The notes under the pieces: generated by a model | What the model saw: only the letters and a program-made list of their open reading frames with translations | Told to the model about the DNA's origin: nothing | Databases searched by the model: none | Made by a program: the position numbers and the translations under genes | Assembly (NCBI GenBank): GCA_019671005.1 | Contig: CM033728.1 | Span: 27,541,099-27,605,098, forward strand | Reading direction: 5' to 3' | From: Hibiscus mutabilis | Lineage: Eukaryota > Streptophyta > Magnoliopsida > Malvales > Malvaceae | DNA length: 64,000 nt | Part shown: positions 44,288 to 55,030 of the stretch, piece by piece | How positions within the stretch are numbered: position 1 is the stretch's first letter | How the letters are laid out: each line of letters opens with the position of its first letter

Positions 44288-45886
44288 TGTTGCCTCTCCA
44301 AAAGTATTGTTTTTAATGCCAATCTTACAATGCTTTTGCTTGTTGTTAGGTGCATTTACTTGCATTAGGATGTTAAAACCATGCATTTGCATAAGGAGTT
44401 TAGAATTCTATCTTTACCAGTGTGAAGGGTTGTTTTGTTGACAATTTTGCAGGTTTGGCATAGGATTTGGCCCAGAAAAGCAACACAGGGAGAAATGCCA
44501 GAGAGAATGTCGAGTGATGTTGGCACAAATGGACTAGAAAATGCTAAGCACCGGTTGGCAGAGAAATGAACTTGATGCCATGCCAAGAAGCTGTTGGAGC
44601 CCAAAAAAATAGGACATGATAGGCTCCGAAAAGATAGCAATTGGATCAATCTCTGAAAAAATAGCAGATAAGATGGTGCCATGATTGGTTGGCAGATTCA
44701 TGCCAAGCTTGGACGCCAATGTAGTGTCGGTAGTATGACATCAGCCCTAGCCTGATCAGCTCTCATTCAAATTCGGATAAGATGATTATCTCTTATCCCT
44801 TCAGCATTTAAAATTCAAACGAAAAGCTTATCATATCCCCTTATTGCACGCCTATTTAAACACCAACCAAGGAAGATCTTAGTGGGCGATTCATAGACGA
44901 TCGGAGTGAGGAGTTGGTGTGCAATGATTGACAACTAGCTGCACCTTGGAAGGGTGGTTCGACCAGCTTGGCCGAGGAGCCTGGATCTTGAAGGGCTGGA
45001 TCGAGAGACCCCTTCTAGCCCATTTTCTCTTTCAAGTTATTTTATTTTGTTTTAAATGATGATGTACCTGGGAAACATTTGTGTTTTTTTTGTTAAGTCC
45101 CTCACCATGAACTAATTTCATAATTGGTGGAGGATGTTTGCGTTGAACGCTAATTTATATTTTAGTTTTTAATAATAATTTTGCCTTGGCAGAGTTTTAT
45201 CTATTTGGCATACTTTAATGTTTTCTAAATACTATGCCAAGCGAGAGCTGGCACTGTTGGCCTATTGCTCCAAATATCTTAACATACTTGGGGTGGAAAC
45301 GATTGAGTTGTTGAATACTAAGTATAGAAGCTTAGAGAGAAGTCTTTCAAGTAGATAAACTTACTTCGGGAGTGAAATCTACCCCTTAGGAGTAAAGATT
45401 GGATCTTAATCAAATTGGTTTATTTAAAAGCATGCACTATAGAGATATAGGGGTTTTTACATGGTCAATTTAGGGCAATGACCATCAAGAGAGGCTTTGC
45501 TAATTTTGAATCTACTCGACAAACAATGCCAAGATAGGTTTTTATTAAAGGCTAGCACCTCATGAATAGCGTGAAAACCAGGCATTCCCTTCCAACACTC
45601 ATCATTCATTAAAGCACCTTCCTTGCCAACGTCTTACTTTCATTTGTTTTATTTTATTTCAATTATTTCCAAAACAAACTTCACAACAAAACAACTTTTA
45701 CTTAAGGCAAGTAACAATCAAGCAATTGAATTCCAAGTCAATCTCTCTGGCATCGATACTCAGCTTACCAGCTGTATTACTTGCAGACCGTGTATACTTG
45801 CACGAAAAAGACTCATCGTGGCACTGTTTTATATTTTTCCAACACAAGTTTTGCCTCTTTTGCCAGCATTTCACTTAGAGTCCACA
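44288..45886 (+). repeat. A1' 3' LTR
   Basis: 1599-bp LTR, TGTTGCCTCT to GAGTCCACA, homologous to the A1 LTRs. Its right end is directly joined to the integrase gene of chromovirus D. Confidence 0.9.
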
Positions 45887-46720
45887 ATAAGCAAACTCAA
45901 CTAAAGGCAAATGCTTCTCCCAGGTTCCTTGGAACTCAATAATACAACATCTCAGCATATCTTCCAAAACCTGAATAACCCGCTCAGACTGTCCATCCGA
46001 CTGGGGATGATACGCGGTACTAAAACTCAATCTCGAACCCAAGGCTTGGTGCAAACTCCTCCAAAACCCTGTCGTAAACCTCAGATCCCTATATGAAACG
46101 ATGGATTTAGGTGCACCATGCAAGCGCACAACCTCCGCTATATACAAATCTGTCAACTTGTCCATGGTATACGTTGTATGAACTGGCAAGAAATGTGCAC
46201 ACTTTATGAACCGGTCAATAATCACCCCTTAGCCGGTGTCAACGACAACCCCGTTACAAAATTCATGGTGATTCTCTCCCATTTCCAAACCAAAATTTTC
46301 AGCGGTTGCAATAACCCAGATGGAAACTGATGTTCAGCCTTAACCCACGAACATACCATGCACTCAGACACAAACTCAACCACGTCCTTTTTCAACCCAA
46401 CCAGTAGTATACCTCATTCAAATCACGATACATCCTAACACTACCATGATGCATATCAAAAGGACTAGAATGTGCTTCCGTCAAGATAGTGTGCCTCAAC
46501 TCCAAATCATCCGGCACCACTATCCGACCCTTGAAACACAAAACTCCATCATCATCAAAATGGAAATCTGTCGGATTACCATCCGCTATGTTCTTAACAT
46601 GCTCAACCAAGGAATCATCAAACAATTGCTTAGCTTTAATCAACTGCGATAACGTAGGCTTGATTTGCAAATATGCCAGCAAACCACCCTCCCGCGTCAC
46701 ACTAAACCTTGCAAACATAG
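45887..46720 (-). pseudogene. pol: D integrase, truncated
   Basis: Zinc-binding part ILTEAHSSPFDMHHGSVRMY (about 46455-46520) and core IIDRFIKCAHFLPVHTTYT (46165-46222). The second catalytic region reads SIVSYRDLRFT where the family has VSDRD, so Asp is Tyr. The Glu is kept in YHPQSDGQSERVIQ (about 45985-46030). A deletion before IIDRF appears to have removed the first Asp. The frame ends VEFAY at the junction with the A1' LTR. Chromodomain absent. Confidence 0.8.
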
Positions 46721-47165
46721 CTTAGATCTCAACCGCAACCTTACGACTTAATGTATCCGCCACTACATTAGCTTTACCAGGATGATACTCAATGGTCAAG
46801 TTGTAATCCTTAAGCAACTCCAACCATCTACGTTGCCTAAGATTCAAATCTTTCTGGGGCATCAAATACTTCAAGCTCTTGTGATCCGTAAAGATCAAGC
46901 ACTTCTCACCATAGAGGTAATGTTGCAAAAATTTGAAAGCGAAAACCACAGCCGCAAGCTCCAAGTCATGAGTAGGATAATTGCGCTCATGAACTTTCAG
47001 CTACCGCGATGTAAAGGCCACAACCTTCCCATCCTGCATCAGCACACAACCCAAGCTAACATATGACGCATCGCTATAAACCACAAACTCCTTCCCAGAT
47101 TCAGGTTGAATCAACACATGAGTGTGTGTCAGCACTTCCTTTAACTTCTCAAAGCTATGTTATTG
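46721..47165 (-). pseudogene. pol: D RNase H
   Basis: VVYSDASYVSLGCVLMQDGK (about 47030-47090), a stop, then HDLELAAVVFAFKFLQHYLY and LIFTDHKSLKYLMPQKDLNL, ending EYHPGKANVVADTLSRK (46745-46800). Catalytic Asp, Glu and Asp positions are present. One nonsense codon lies at about 47000. Confidence 0.85.
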
Positions 47166-47935
47166 CTTCTCCCTCCACACATATGGAACATTAACAACTA
47201 GGTTAACAGAGCTGGAATACTCAAAACCCCTCAACAAAATGGCAATAATAACCAGCCAACCCAAGGAAACTTCACACCTCTGATACTGACTTAGGTGGCT
47301 TCCAATTGAGAATAGCCTCAATCTTCTGTGGATCAACGCAAATACCCTCCGCGGACCCCACATGACCTAGGAATGTCAGTTCTTAAGCCAAAACTCGCAT
47401 TTGCTCAACTTGGCGTATAACCGATTATCCTTCAGCACTTACAACACAATCCGCAGATGTCGAACATGCTCTTCCTCGGTACGAGAGTACACGAGAATAT
47501 CATCTATAAACACCACCACAAACTGATCAAAATACTCATGGAACACTATATTCATCATGTCCATAAATACAGTCGGGGAATTTTTCAAATCGAAGGGCAT
47601 GACCAGAAACTCATAATGGCCATACCTCGTACGAAACACGGTCTTATGCAATCCACATCCTCGACCTTCAACTGATAATACCCCGATCTTAAATCTATCT
47701 TGGAAAACACTACTGTACCATGAAATTGATCGAACAAATCATCAATTTTTGGTAACGAGTACCTATTCTTTACCATCAACTTGTTCAACTGACGATAATC
47801 AATGCACATACGCATCGTTCCATCTTTCTTTTTCACGAAGAGAACAGACGCACCCCACGGAGAAACACTTGGCCAAATGAACCCATGATCCAACAACCCT
47901 TGAAGCTGTGACTTCAACTCCTACAATTCTTTCGG
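47166..47935 (-). pseudogene. pol: D reverse transcriptase
   Basis: Two adjoining frames. The first (47917-47585) holds LLDHGFIWPSVSPWGASVLF, KKDGTMRMCIDYRQLNKLM and SKIDLRSGYYQLKVED. The second (47651-47439) holds FRTRYGHYEFLVMPFDLKNS and the catalytic VVVFIDDILVYSRTEEEH. IDD is intact. PFGLTNAP of the family reads PFDLKNSP. A frameshift joins them near 47640, and the thumb/connection region (47440-47166) has more. Confidence 0.85.
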
Positions 47936-48078
47936 TGCCATCTTATAATGAGCAATGGATATCGGTGTTGTACCCTCGTATGTCTCAATACGAAACTCCA
48001 CCTCTATATTCGGAGGAAAACCCAGCAACTCCTCAAGAAAAACTGCAGGAAAGTCACAAACAGTCTGAATGTCTGCAC

Positions 48079-48700
48079 TCAAACACCCTTGGCTTCCGGA
48101 TTCATAACAATAGCCAAATAAGCTTGGCAGCCATTAAACATCATTTTCTCCGCTCTAACAGCCGAAACTAGGTTGGACAAGAACTTAACATTCTCGACAA
48201 CCACCACAACCTCATTCTTGTCGGCCAGCCTCAAGAAAATCCTCTTGGACTCACAATCCACAATAGCTTTCTACTCACTCAGCCAATCTATACCCAAAAT
48301 GACATCAAAACCATGGAATGGTAATTCCATCAGATTTGCTGCAAACTCATGACCTTGCACCACCAAGGGACATCACCAATACAACCTTCTTCTTGTAAAT
48401 GTCTCCCCAAAAGAACTTGTGACCAACATACCAACATCTAATATCTCAACAAGAACATTCAGCAAGGATGCATGTTCACTTAAGATATATGAATGCGTAG
48501 ACCCCGAATGAATCAAGGATAACAATGACAAGGATTGCAAAGTAAAAGTACTTACGATCACATCCGTGTCATTACGACCCTCACGATGAGCCAAAGACCG
48601 AGCTGGTCCACTACCTTCAGGTCTCACTGCTGCATCATGAGCCATACCCTCTAACCATTCTCTCGCCTCTGAAAATTACCCTACCACGGCCTCGATCCCT
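48079..48700 (-). pseudogene. pol: D protease
   Basis: Open frame 48645-48373 carries the retropepsin start: VIVSTFTLQSLSLLSLIHSG, then STHSYILSEHAS. The catalytic Asp of the D-S-G-S-T loop is His here (IHSGSTHS), so the protease is dead. Further conserved protease text (VILGMDWLSE near 48270-48300, then IVDCESKRIFLRL) follows with a stop and frameshift. Confidence 0.8.
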
Positions 48701-49769
48701 AGCCGGTGCAGCAACTTGCGCTAGTACATCTCTCGCAGCCCGAGGACAATCACGCTTTAGGTGATCAGATGATCCATTAATCCAATAGGTTCCAGTGTTA
48801 CCCCAGCAATACCCACATGACGCCTACCGCATCGCTTACACTCTAGTGTAACATGAGCTCCCTAAGCACCCTAAACAACTCCACCACCACGCCTATGGTC
48901 TGCCTTATGCCTCTTGTCCTTGAATCTCCTATTTTGCCTCCCAAAGTAGCTAGAGTCTGCCACTCTCTTGCTCAAGTTCGCACCTGTGACCTGAACTGGT
49001 GCATCCAAGGACTGCTCGATAACCTTGGCCCAATTGACCAACACATCAAAATCTGTGTAATCTGTGGCTAGGAGGTACATCTTAATGTCCTTTACAAGTC
49101 CATAACAGAACTTGTCACATCTCTGCTGGTCATCTGGAACCAACTTCGGCGTATACTGACTCAATTGGACAAACTTAACCTCATATTCAGCAACATACAT
49201 GCTTCTCTAAGATAGCGACATAAACTCGCACTTCTTCATATCCAAGTAATGAGCACCAAGTTACTTCCTCTTGAAAGCCCTCTGAAAGAACTCCCAAGTA
49301 ACATCTGCCTCAGGAATGCCAGCAAAAGTGGTCACCCACTAATGGTATGCACCCCCTACAACAGGGATACAGTGCAACCAAGCTTGCGCTCCTCGTTGCA
49401 TCCCATCTGATCCATAATGCTGACCGTCTTTTCCAGCCATCCCTCAGCTTCCTCAGGGCTCAAACCTTGAAACTCCACACCTTCTAAACTCCTCAAATGC
49501 TCTAAGGGTAAACCTTGATTTGCCACCACATAAGGTGTCGGTGCCTGCACTCCAGCCATCGCTGCCTGAAAAGCTCTCGTTATCGCTTGTACTAATAGAG
49601 TCAAATCACCATATACTGCCATTTGATGAACTTAGGGTGCTTCACCCACCCCAACATCAACTGGAGGAACCACGAGAGGAGGCAAAACATGGGGGATATT
49701 CTCCCCCGTCTCATTATTATGCCCAATCACGACAGTATTAGCCATAGATCGTGTCTCACGACGAGCCAT
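48701..49769 (-). pseudogene. gag: D gag
   Basis: The most likely start is the ATG at 49767-49769 (MARRETRSMANT). An in-frame stop at 49632 separates the proline-rich N-part from the capsid part (49622-49356: LRSLEGVEFQGLSPEEAEGW, QMGCNEERKLGCTVSLL). After another stop and frame change come ATWEFF-like text, then VKFVQLSQYTPKLVPDDQQR, DFDVLVNWAKVIEQSLDAP (49200-48871), and a zinc knuckle CKRCGRRHVG (about 48805-48845) whose second half (SSDHLKRDCPRAAR) is in another frame. Ordinary chromovirus gag, inactivated. Confidence 0.85.
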
Positions 49770-49986
49770 ACAAACAAAAACATCAAAACACATTAGAGTT
49801 AGGCTAGCATCAGGCAAAGGATCCAAGTTCACTTTAAAACGCATTTAAAATCCTTGGTAATAGGCAATGTGTCCCCAATCCAACCTTAACAATACACCAA
49901 ACAATCATCGAACAATGACACAATCACCATGCAGTTCAACAACACCAGCTAAACAAGCAACAACATCCTAACTTTTTGCAAACCTA
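49770..49986 (-). other. D untranslated leader
   Basis: About 220 bases between the primer-binding site and the probable gag start. A reading frame extends 25 codons upstream of the start but has no conserved motif. Confidence 0.6.
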
Positions 49987-49998
49987 GCTCTGATACCA
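49987..49998 (-). other. Primer-binding site (tRNA-iMet), chromovirus D
   Basis: GCTCTGATACCA on the plus strand, i.e. TGGTATCAGAGC on the minus strand, five bases from the LTR end at 50004. Confidence 0.9.
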
Positions 49999-50399
49999 AC
50001 AAATGTAACCCCCTTGACTCGGCCTAGTAGCAAGACCGAACCGAGTAAGCTACATTAGGTTTATCGAAGTAAACCGGATTATTAAACCTAAAACTCACTC
50101 ATTTTTTTCTTTTATCTAATCTAGATGCATTATCGTTATCCTACATGATCACACTGTTCAATGGTAAGCACTCATCTCAATCGAGCATCATAATGATATC
50201 CAATTGACCATGATACAACTTAGGGACCAAAACGTAAATTCAGTAAATTAAAAGGGTTTTTCCACTTTTAAGTTACCAACCTTAAATTAGGTTCATTTCA
50301 TGCATATATGCCAAATATCAGCCTCAAATGATCATCCATGCATAAATAATTGACAAAACAAGATTCAGGGACTAAAACGAAAGAAAATAGAACTTTACA

Positions 50400-50735
50400 A
50401 AAGCCATTATTGGTATCCTTATTCGAGTATTGGTACACCCTTTATATTCGAATTTCCAAAAATTCCAGTAGCCATATCCCGTACCGGTACGACCCTACGT
50501 ACTGATATGCCTTACCAAAATTGAAAGCCCGTACCGATCCTCAAACTCGTGTACTGATCCCCCAAGCCAAACTCAGCCTACCCATACCGATACGTGAACC
50601 CGTGTATCGGTACGCTACTCCGATTATGTACTCCTATATCGTAACGTCTAGCTCGTGTACCGATACCACAAGCCTAAAATGGCTTCTTGTATCGATACGT
50701 GAACACGCGTACCAGTACGCTTGGACCTGAATGGT
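50400..50735. repeat. Cluster of CGTACCGATACG-type words in D LTR
   Basis: Roughly a dozen matches, such as CCCGTACCGGTACGACC (50480), CCATACCGATACGTGA (50582) and GTATCGATACGTGA (50690), in a window of 335 bases. Confidence 0.85.
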
Positions 50736-51624
50736 CACAAATGGATGTTTAACAAGCTTATCTCAGAAATAACCCACCTCACTAAGCTATAAACTTTCAT
50801 ACAACTCTACCTAGACTCAAAGGCAACCTAAACATCATAAGCTCAGCAACCCAAAAAGGCTTCCACAATTTAAAGATATTCTGAAGGCATGCTTCCTAAA
50901 ACACTTTGCCAAACGTCTCAAAATGCACCACTAAACCATTCACAACATAGGCAACAGAACAACACCCTCCTCATAGCATATTAAACTTGCTCAAACCATC
51001 AAAACAAGGCAATCATAAATGGATCTCGAGATGCATACCTAAGACATCATTCAACTACGACTACTATCAAATATTGACATCAAGCTTAACAACATCAACC
51101 ATCCTCAAAACCCAGCATAGAAAACATATTCAGAATCCATAAGAAAGTATGATTACAACCCCTAGAAACCTTGGCGAACACATTGCCCTATTAACCGAAA
51201 ATAGAAACTGAGTTCATACTCAAAGTATTTTATCTCTTGGATCCTTGCAAACCTTGCCTTTGCTGCCCCGAACTTTAATGCTCTGCATCATTAGGAAAAA
51301 GAGAGTGTAAGCACACATGCTTAGTGAGGATGCTCGTAACAATGATGCATTTACATTCTTTTAAAAACATATGCTTGCTATTCCCAAAACATGCTTACTT
51401 ACAAAGCACTTCCTCATGATTCTAACTGAATCAAAACATAATGATAATCATAACATCAATAACGTCTCATGCTTAAATCCCAAAGCATTTTAATAAAACC
51501 ATGCTTAAATCCCAAAGCATTTAATACAAGAATCAACACATGATCTTTTTCATATATTGCCAATTATAGTGACCCGAATAGACTACCTCTATCCTTTACA
51601 CATATTGGATACACAAATCTTTCA

Positions 51625-51860
51625 TACCATGCCTAGTTAAACCGCATGATATCTCAAACCTTGCCTAGTTAAATCGTAAGATTTGACACCCTCGCCTAGT
51701 TAAACCGTGAGATTTCACCCTTGCCTAGTTAAACCGCAAGAGTATCGACCTTGCCTAGTTAAACCGCAAGATCACCATCAATTTGGGTTGCCTAGTTAAT
51801 CCGCATGCCCCAAATTGTGTCCCAACAGTCCGAGTGGCCTAGTTAAACAGCCATACCTCA
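51625..51860. repeat. Minisatellite, GCCTAGTTAAACCGCAAG unit
   Basis: Seven copies of GCCTAGTTAA(AC) starting at 51631, 51663, 51694, 51723, 51753, 51790 and 51837, spacing about 30 bases in the first five. Inside the D LTR; I did not see an equivalent array in the solo LTR at 33493-36791. Confidence 0.85.
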
Positions 51861-53558
51861 AGGACCCATGGCTACGATCGATTTTGTTCATATTTTATAG
51901 TGCACTTTTAATCCTATGCATGCCAACTGTATCTGATTGTTTTCACCATGTCACATAGCCAATATATCATTTACAAAACCAATTACTTATCGTTTTGTAA
52001 TGCATCCCATAAACAACACATATGCAAATCTCATTGCCAATTCAATAACACCATTCCCAACCGGAATGAAAACCAATGCTCAATAGCATTTAATATATAC
52101 TTTCAATCCCCTGCATATGTACTCAAAATCATGCATTACCAGTAAGTAAATCATACCATGTTCCTTACCAAAACATGCAAACAACATGCTCATACCCAAG
52201 CCGATATTCAAGAACAAAATAAGGGAAACTTACTTCCGAGCTTAGGTAAGTGTCTCACGCTAACCCTAACCTCCCAACAACATTTTCAAACATTTGAAAA
52301 GCATTTAAAACCACTTTCCACTCACCGATACGCTTCGCCTTTCTTGTCAACACAAAACAAGCTCTCAACAAGCCACCAACACGTCACGCTTCGTCGCCTT
52401 GATTATCCCCTATTTTAAACACATAAAACCAGAGGACAAATGCATTAAAATGCGTTCAAACCATTACCCAATAACAATCTCCCGTATCTCCCAAGATACC
52501 CACTCAACACCATCCAAAACATACTGAAAACACCATCAAACGTTTCCAAAACTTAACCCAACCATAAAACAACAATACAAGCCTTCAATTAACATCAAGG
52601 AACATCCAAAAAACCTTTCCTAACATCCTTTTACTTCCAACAAAGATTAAACTCGAATATCAACACAAAACCCTCAATCTAACAACCTAACTAAGTAGAG
52701 ATTCAAGTGTTTCAGGATTCTATTGATAAAAATAACTTATCAACTTCAAAGTAAAACCAAAACATATATTAAATCCAACTCAAACACAGGAAAAACAGAT
52801 CCACTTCGAAAATTATAATATCTCATCAATATTCTCAAAATAACTCAATTAAACATTGATATAACATAAAAGTCAATTTCCTAACTATAAATCAAGGATC
52901 AAATACTTGGGAATTTCAGTAAATAACCATACAATAGAGGAGATCATAGACCTTACCCCTATTGTGAGATTTCTCCCTCAATTGATTTGACAAAAGCTAA
53001 GAAAACACAAGATTTAAATGAGATTTTGCAAAACAAAGTTAATCAAATCATTATCAATCATAAAAACAAGTTAAAACACTCATCACCTCTAGATTTTGAA
53101 GAAAGCTTAGGTGTTTGGCTGAGGAGAGAGTGGAGAGAAAACTTACGTCAAATTTCATTAATGAGCTTAACCAACTTTTTAACTAAAATCCATTTTTAAT
53201 TATGTATAAAACACATGTTAAAATATCTTAAATTAAGGGAGAAATCATCAGAAAAACCTTAGTAAAATAGCTCCTTAAAGATTCTAAGAATTTGACCCTT
53301 TCATTTTAGTCACCTTTAAAAAAGTTTTCAAAAATCGCATTTTGGTCACTAATCCAAAATGTCACATTTCCAAATTCCTTTCTTCTAAAAATGATTCCAC
53401 CAAAAATTATTATATAATAAAAAAATATTTTTAACTATTTTTCCACATTTTTATCTTACTGAAAAATACGGTCCAGAATCTGACTCAAATCTCTAACCCG
53501 ATCCACCGGACCATCTAACAAACCTCAAAACCGCTAAGCCCAAAACTGGGGTGTTACA

Positions 53559-55030
53559 TGGCCATCATTGATTGGCGACAACAAAGCCCAAAATACCCTC
53601 AAACCCTTTTTATTTTCAAACTTAGATCCAAACTCAAACACATAGGAAAATAGCCCTTTTAATCTAGATCTAAAAAAACCGAAAAATGAATATCCCTATT
53701 TTAAAAAAAGAAAAATTAAACCCTAAAAACTTCCTCCCTCACCGGCTTACCATTTTCGATTCTAGAAACCGATGGCTTTTCACCGGCAAAGGGAAATACC
53801 AAACGGCGGCCATGGTAAAATTCTAACCCTTTACTTTTATTTATTGTTATTATTTTTTCGAATAGGCATGCAAAAAATAGAGGAGAGAAATAACTTTCTA
53901 GAAACTTTTTTTCTTTCTATTGATTCTAATCTCTTTGTCCCTAATAGTTGGGATTACATTGATTTATATGCTTGGTTTTTGCTTACTTGGTTAAGCAAAA
54001 CTTAAATAGATTCACTGTGGATTTGATTGACTCTGATTTTCTCCTTATTTTTGGTGTTTTTGGCATGTCCGATTGGTGAGAGAGCCGGTGAAAGTCTTCA
54101 TGCAGTGACAGTAGGTGGAGCAGGCACGTGGAGGCGGCAAGTGAAGGTGAAAGATTATCACTGCCAGATTCAATCTTGGCCGTTGGATCATATTTGATCC
54201 AATGACTTAGATTATTCAGGAGATGGATGACCATGATGAAATCTTCAAGATGACGTAGCAGCCCTCTGATGTGACACATGGCGAATAGGAAGCTGAACGT
54301 CTCTCGCGTGCATGCCACGCTCGCGTGGGATATTGGACGGTCCACGCGTGCATCTTACGCGGTAGCTGAGGGGGCTTCAATCTTTGATCACGGCCGTTGG
54401 ATCTGGATATAATCCAACGGCTCCTAGATGGCTGCTCATAAAATAAAAAGAATTAGGGTTTTTTGTATCGAATGTGAATTAGGGTTTTAGGGTTATTTGG
54501 TTTGGGCCAGTTTGGGCCTTGTAATTTAAATACTGGTTTGTAACTTAGACTAGACACTTAATAGTATTTGGGTTTTTATATATATTTGTTTTTATATATT
54601 ACCATTAATATTAATAGAAATAATAATAAACTCATACATTAATATATACATACTTATAATTAAACACGCATACATATAACAGGCACATATAATAGTATTA
54701 ATAACACATTAATACATATATATAAACACACTAACATATATATATTACCACACTAATACATGTGATACACAATATTAACATTAACACATACACGCTAATA
54801 TATACATAAATGTTAATAGCATGCCTTTATACATATTACGGAATACATACACATACGTATAATACATACTCACATATATTCATATACATATTACCATGCG
54901 TACATTCAAGTATACATATTACACACATATTTCAAAAAGCGTTAATATATATATACTATCATACGCATATTAATGTAATTAATAAATATTATTATAATAT
55001 TTACAAACTAAACAAAAATGAGTGATTACA
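53559..55030 (-). repeat. Element T, 5' LTR
   Basis: About 1.47 kb from TGGCCATCATTG, directly after the D LTR, to GAGTGATTACA. Its last 310 bp match 13906-14222. On the minus strand it begins TGTAATCACTC. It carries two copies of a GGCCGTTGGATC ... GATCCAACGG palindrome (about 54178-54205 and 54391-54421). The low-coordinate boundary is set only by the junction with D, so D may have inserted inside or at the very end of this LTR. Frames at 53772-54005 and 53983-54345 are not recognisable. Confidence 0.65.

Larger units (their letters stand above)
39796..45886 (+). mobile_element. 5'-truncated Athila-like element A1'
   Basis: Sister copy of A1 lacking LTR, gag, protease, RT and most of RNase H. 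It starts inside the RNase H-integrase linker (equivalent to about 26108 of A1), then integrase, spacer, env-position ORF, 3' region and a 3' LTR that ends against the integrase gene of chromovirus D. The first bases after the LTR (ATAAG, 45887-45891) would be the target duplication; the matching copy is lost with the 5' end. Confidence 0.85.
45887..53558 (-). mobile_element. Chromovirus D (Tekay/Del-like), 3' truncated
   Basis: Minus-strand element: 5' LTR 50004-53558, primer-binding site 49987-49998, gag, protease, RT, RNase H and part of integrase down to 45887, where A1' begins. The integrase C-terminus, any chromodomain and the 3' LTR are missing. The order protease-RT-RNase H-integrase and the initiator tRNA-Met site make it Ty3/gypsy chromovirus; the very long LTR suggests the Tekay/Del group (inference). 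Confidence 0.85.
50004..53558 (-). repeat. D 5' LTR
   Basis: 3555-bp LTR; minus-strand ends TGTAACACCCC and GGGGGTTACA. Same family as 33493-36791. Contains a cluster of CGTACCGATACG words (50400-50735), a 30-bp minisatellite (51625-51860), and AACAAAACTT/CTCCTTAAAG blocks shared with the other LTRs. Short frames inside (e.g. 52158-52418, 52987-53199) have no recognised domain. Confidence 0.9.
13906..55030 (-). mobile_element. Element T: pol-less Ogre/Tat-like retroelement, split by insertions
   Basis: Minus-strand element bounded by LTR sequence at 53559-55030 (5') and 13906-14222 (3', partly deleted). The two match over about 310 bp at the end that begins TGTAATCACTC on the minus strand. 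Read 5' to 3', the recognised parts are untranslated region and gag N-part (39795-38622), gag C-part (20340-19897), a coiled-coil ORF (19840-19375), a second gag-like block (19175-18165), a long 3' untranslated region with two tandem arrays, and a polypurine tract (14223-14242). No protease, RT, RNase H or integrase of its own remains. It is interrupted by A1 and by D plus A1'. A long 3' region with tandem repeats is typical of Tat/Ogre elements (established knowledge); the assembly of parts into one element is inference. Confidence 0.6.
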
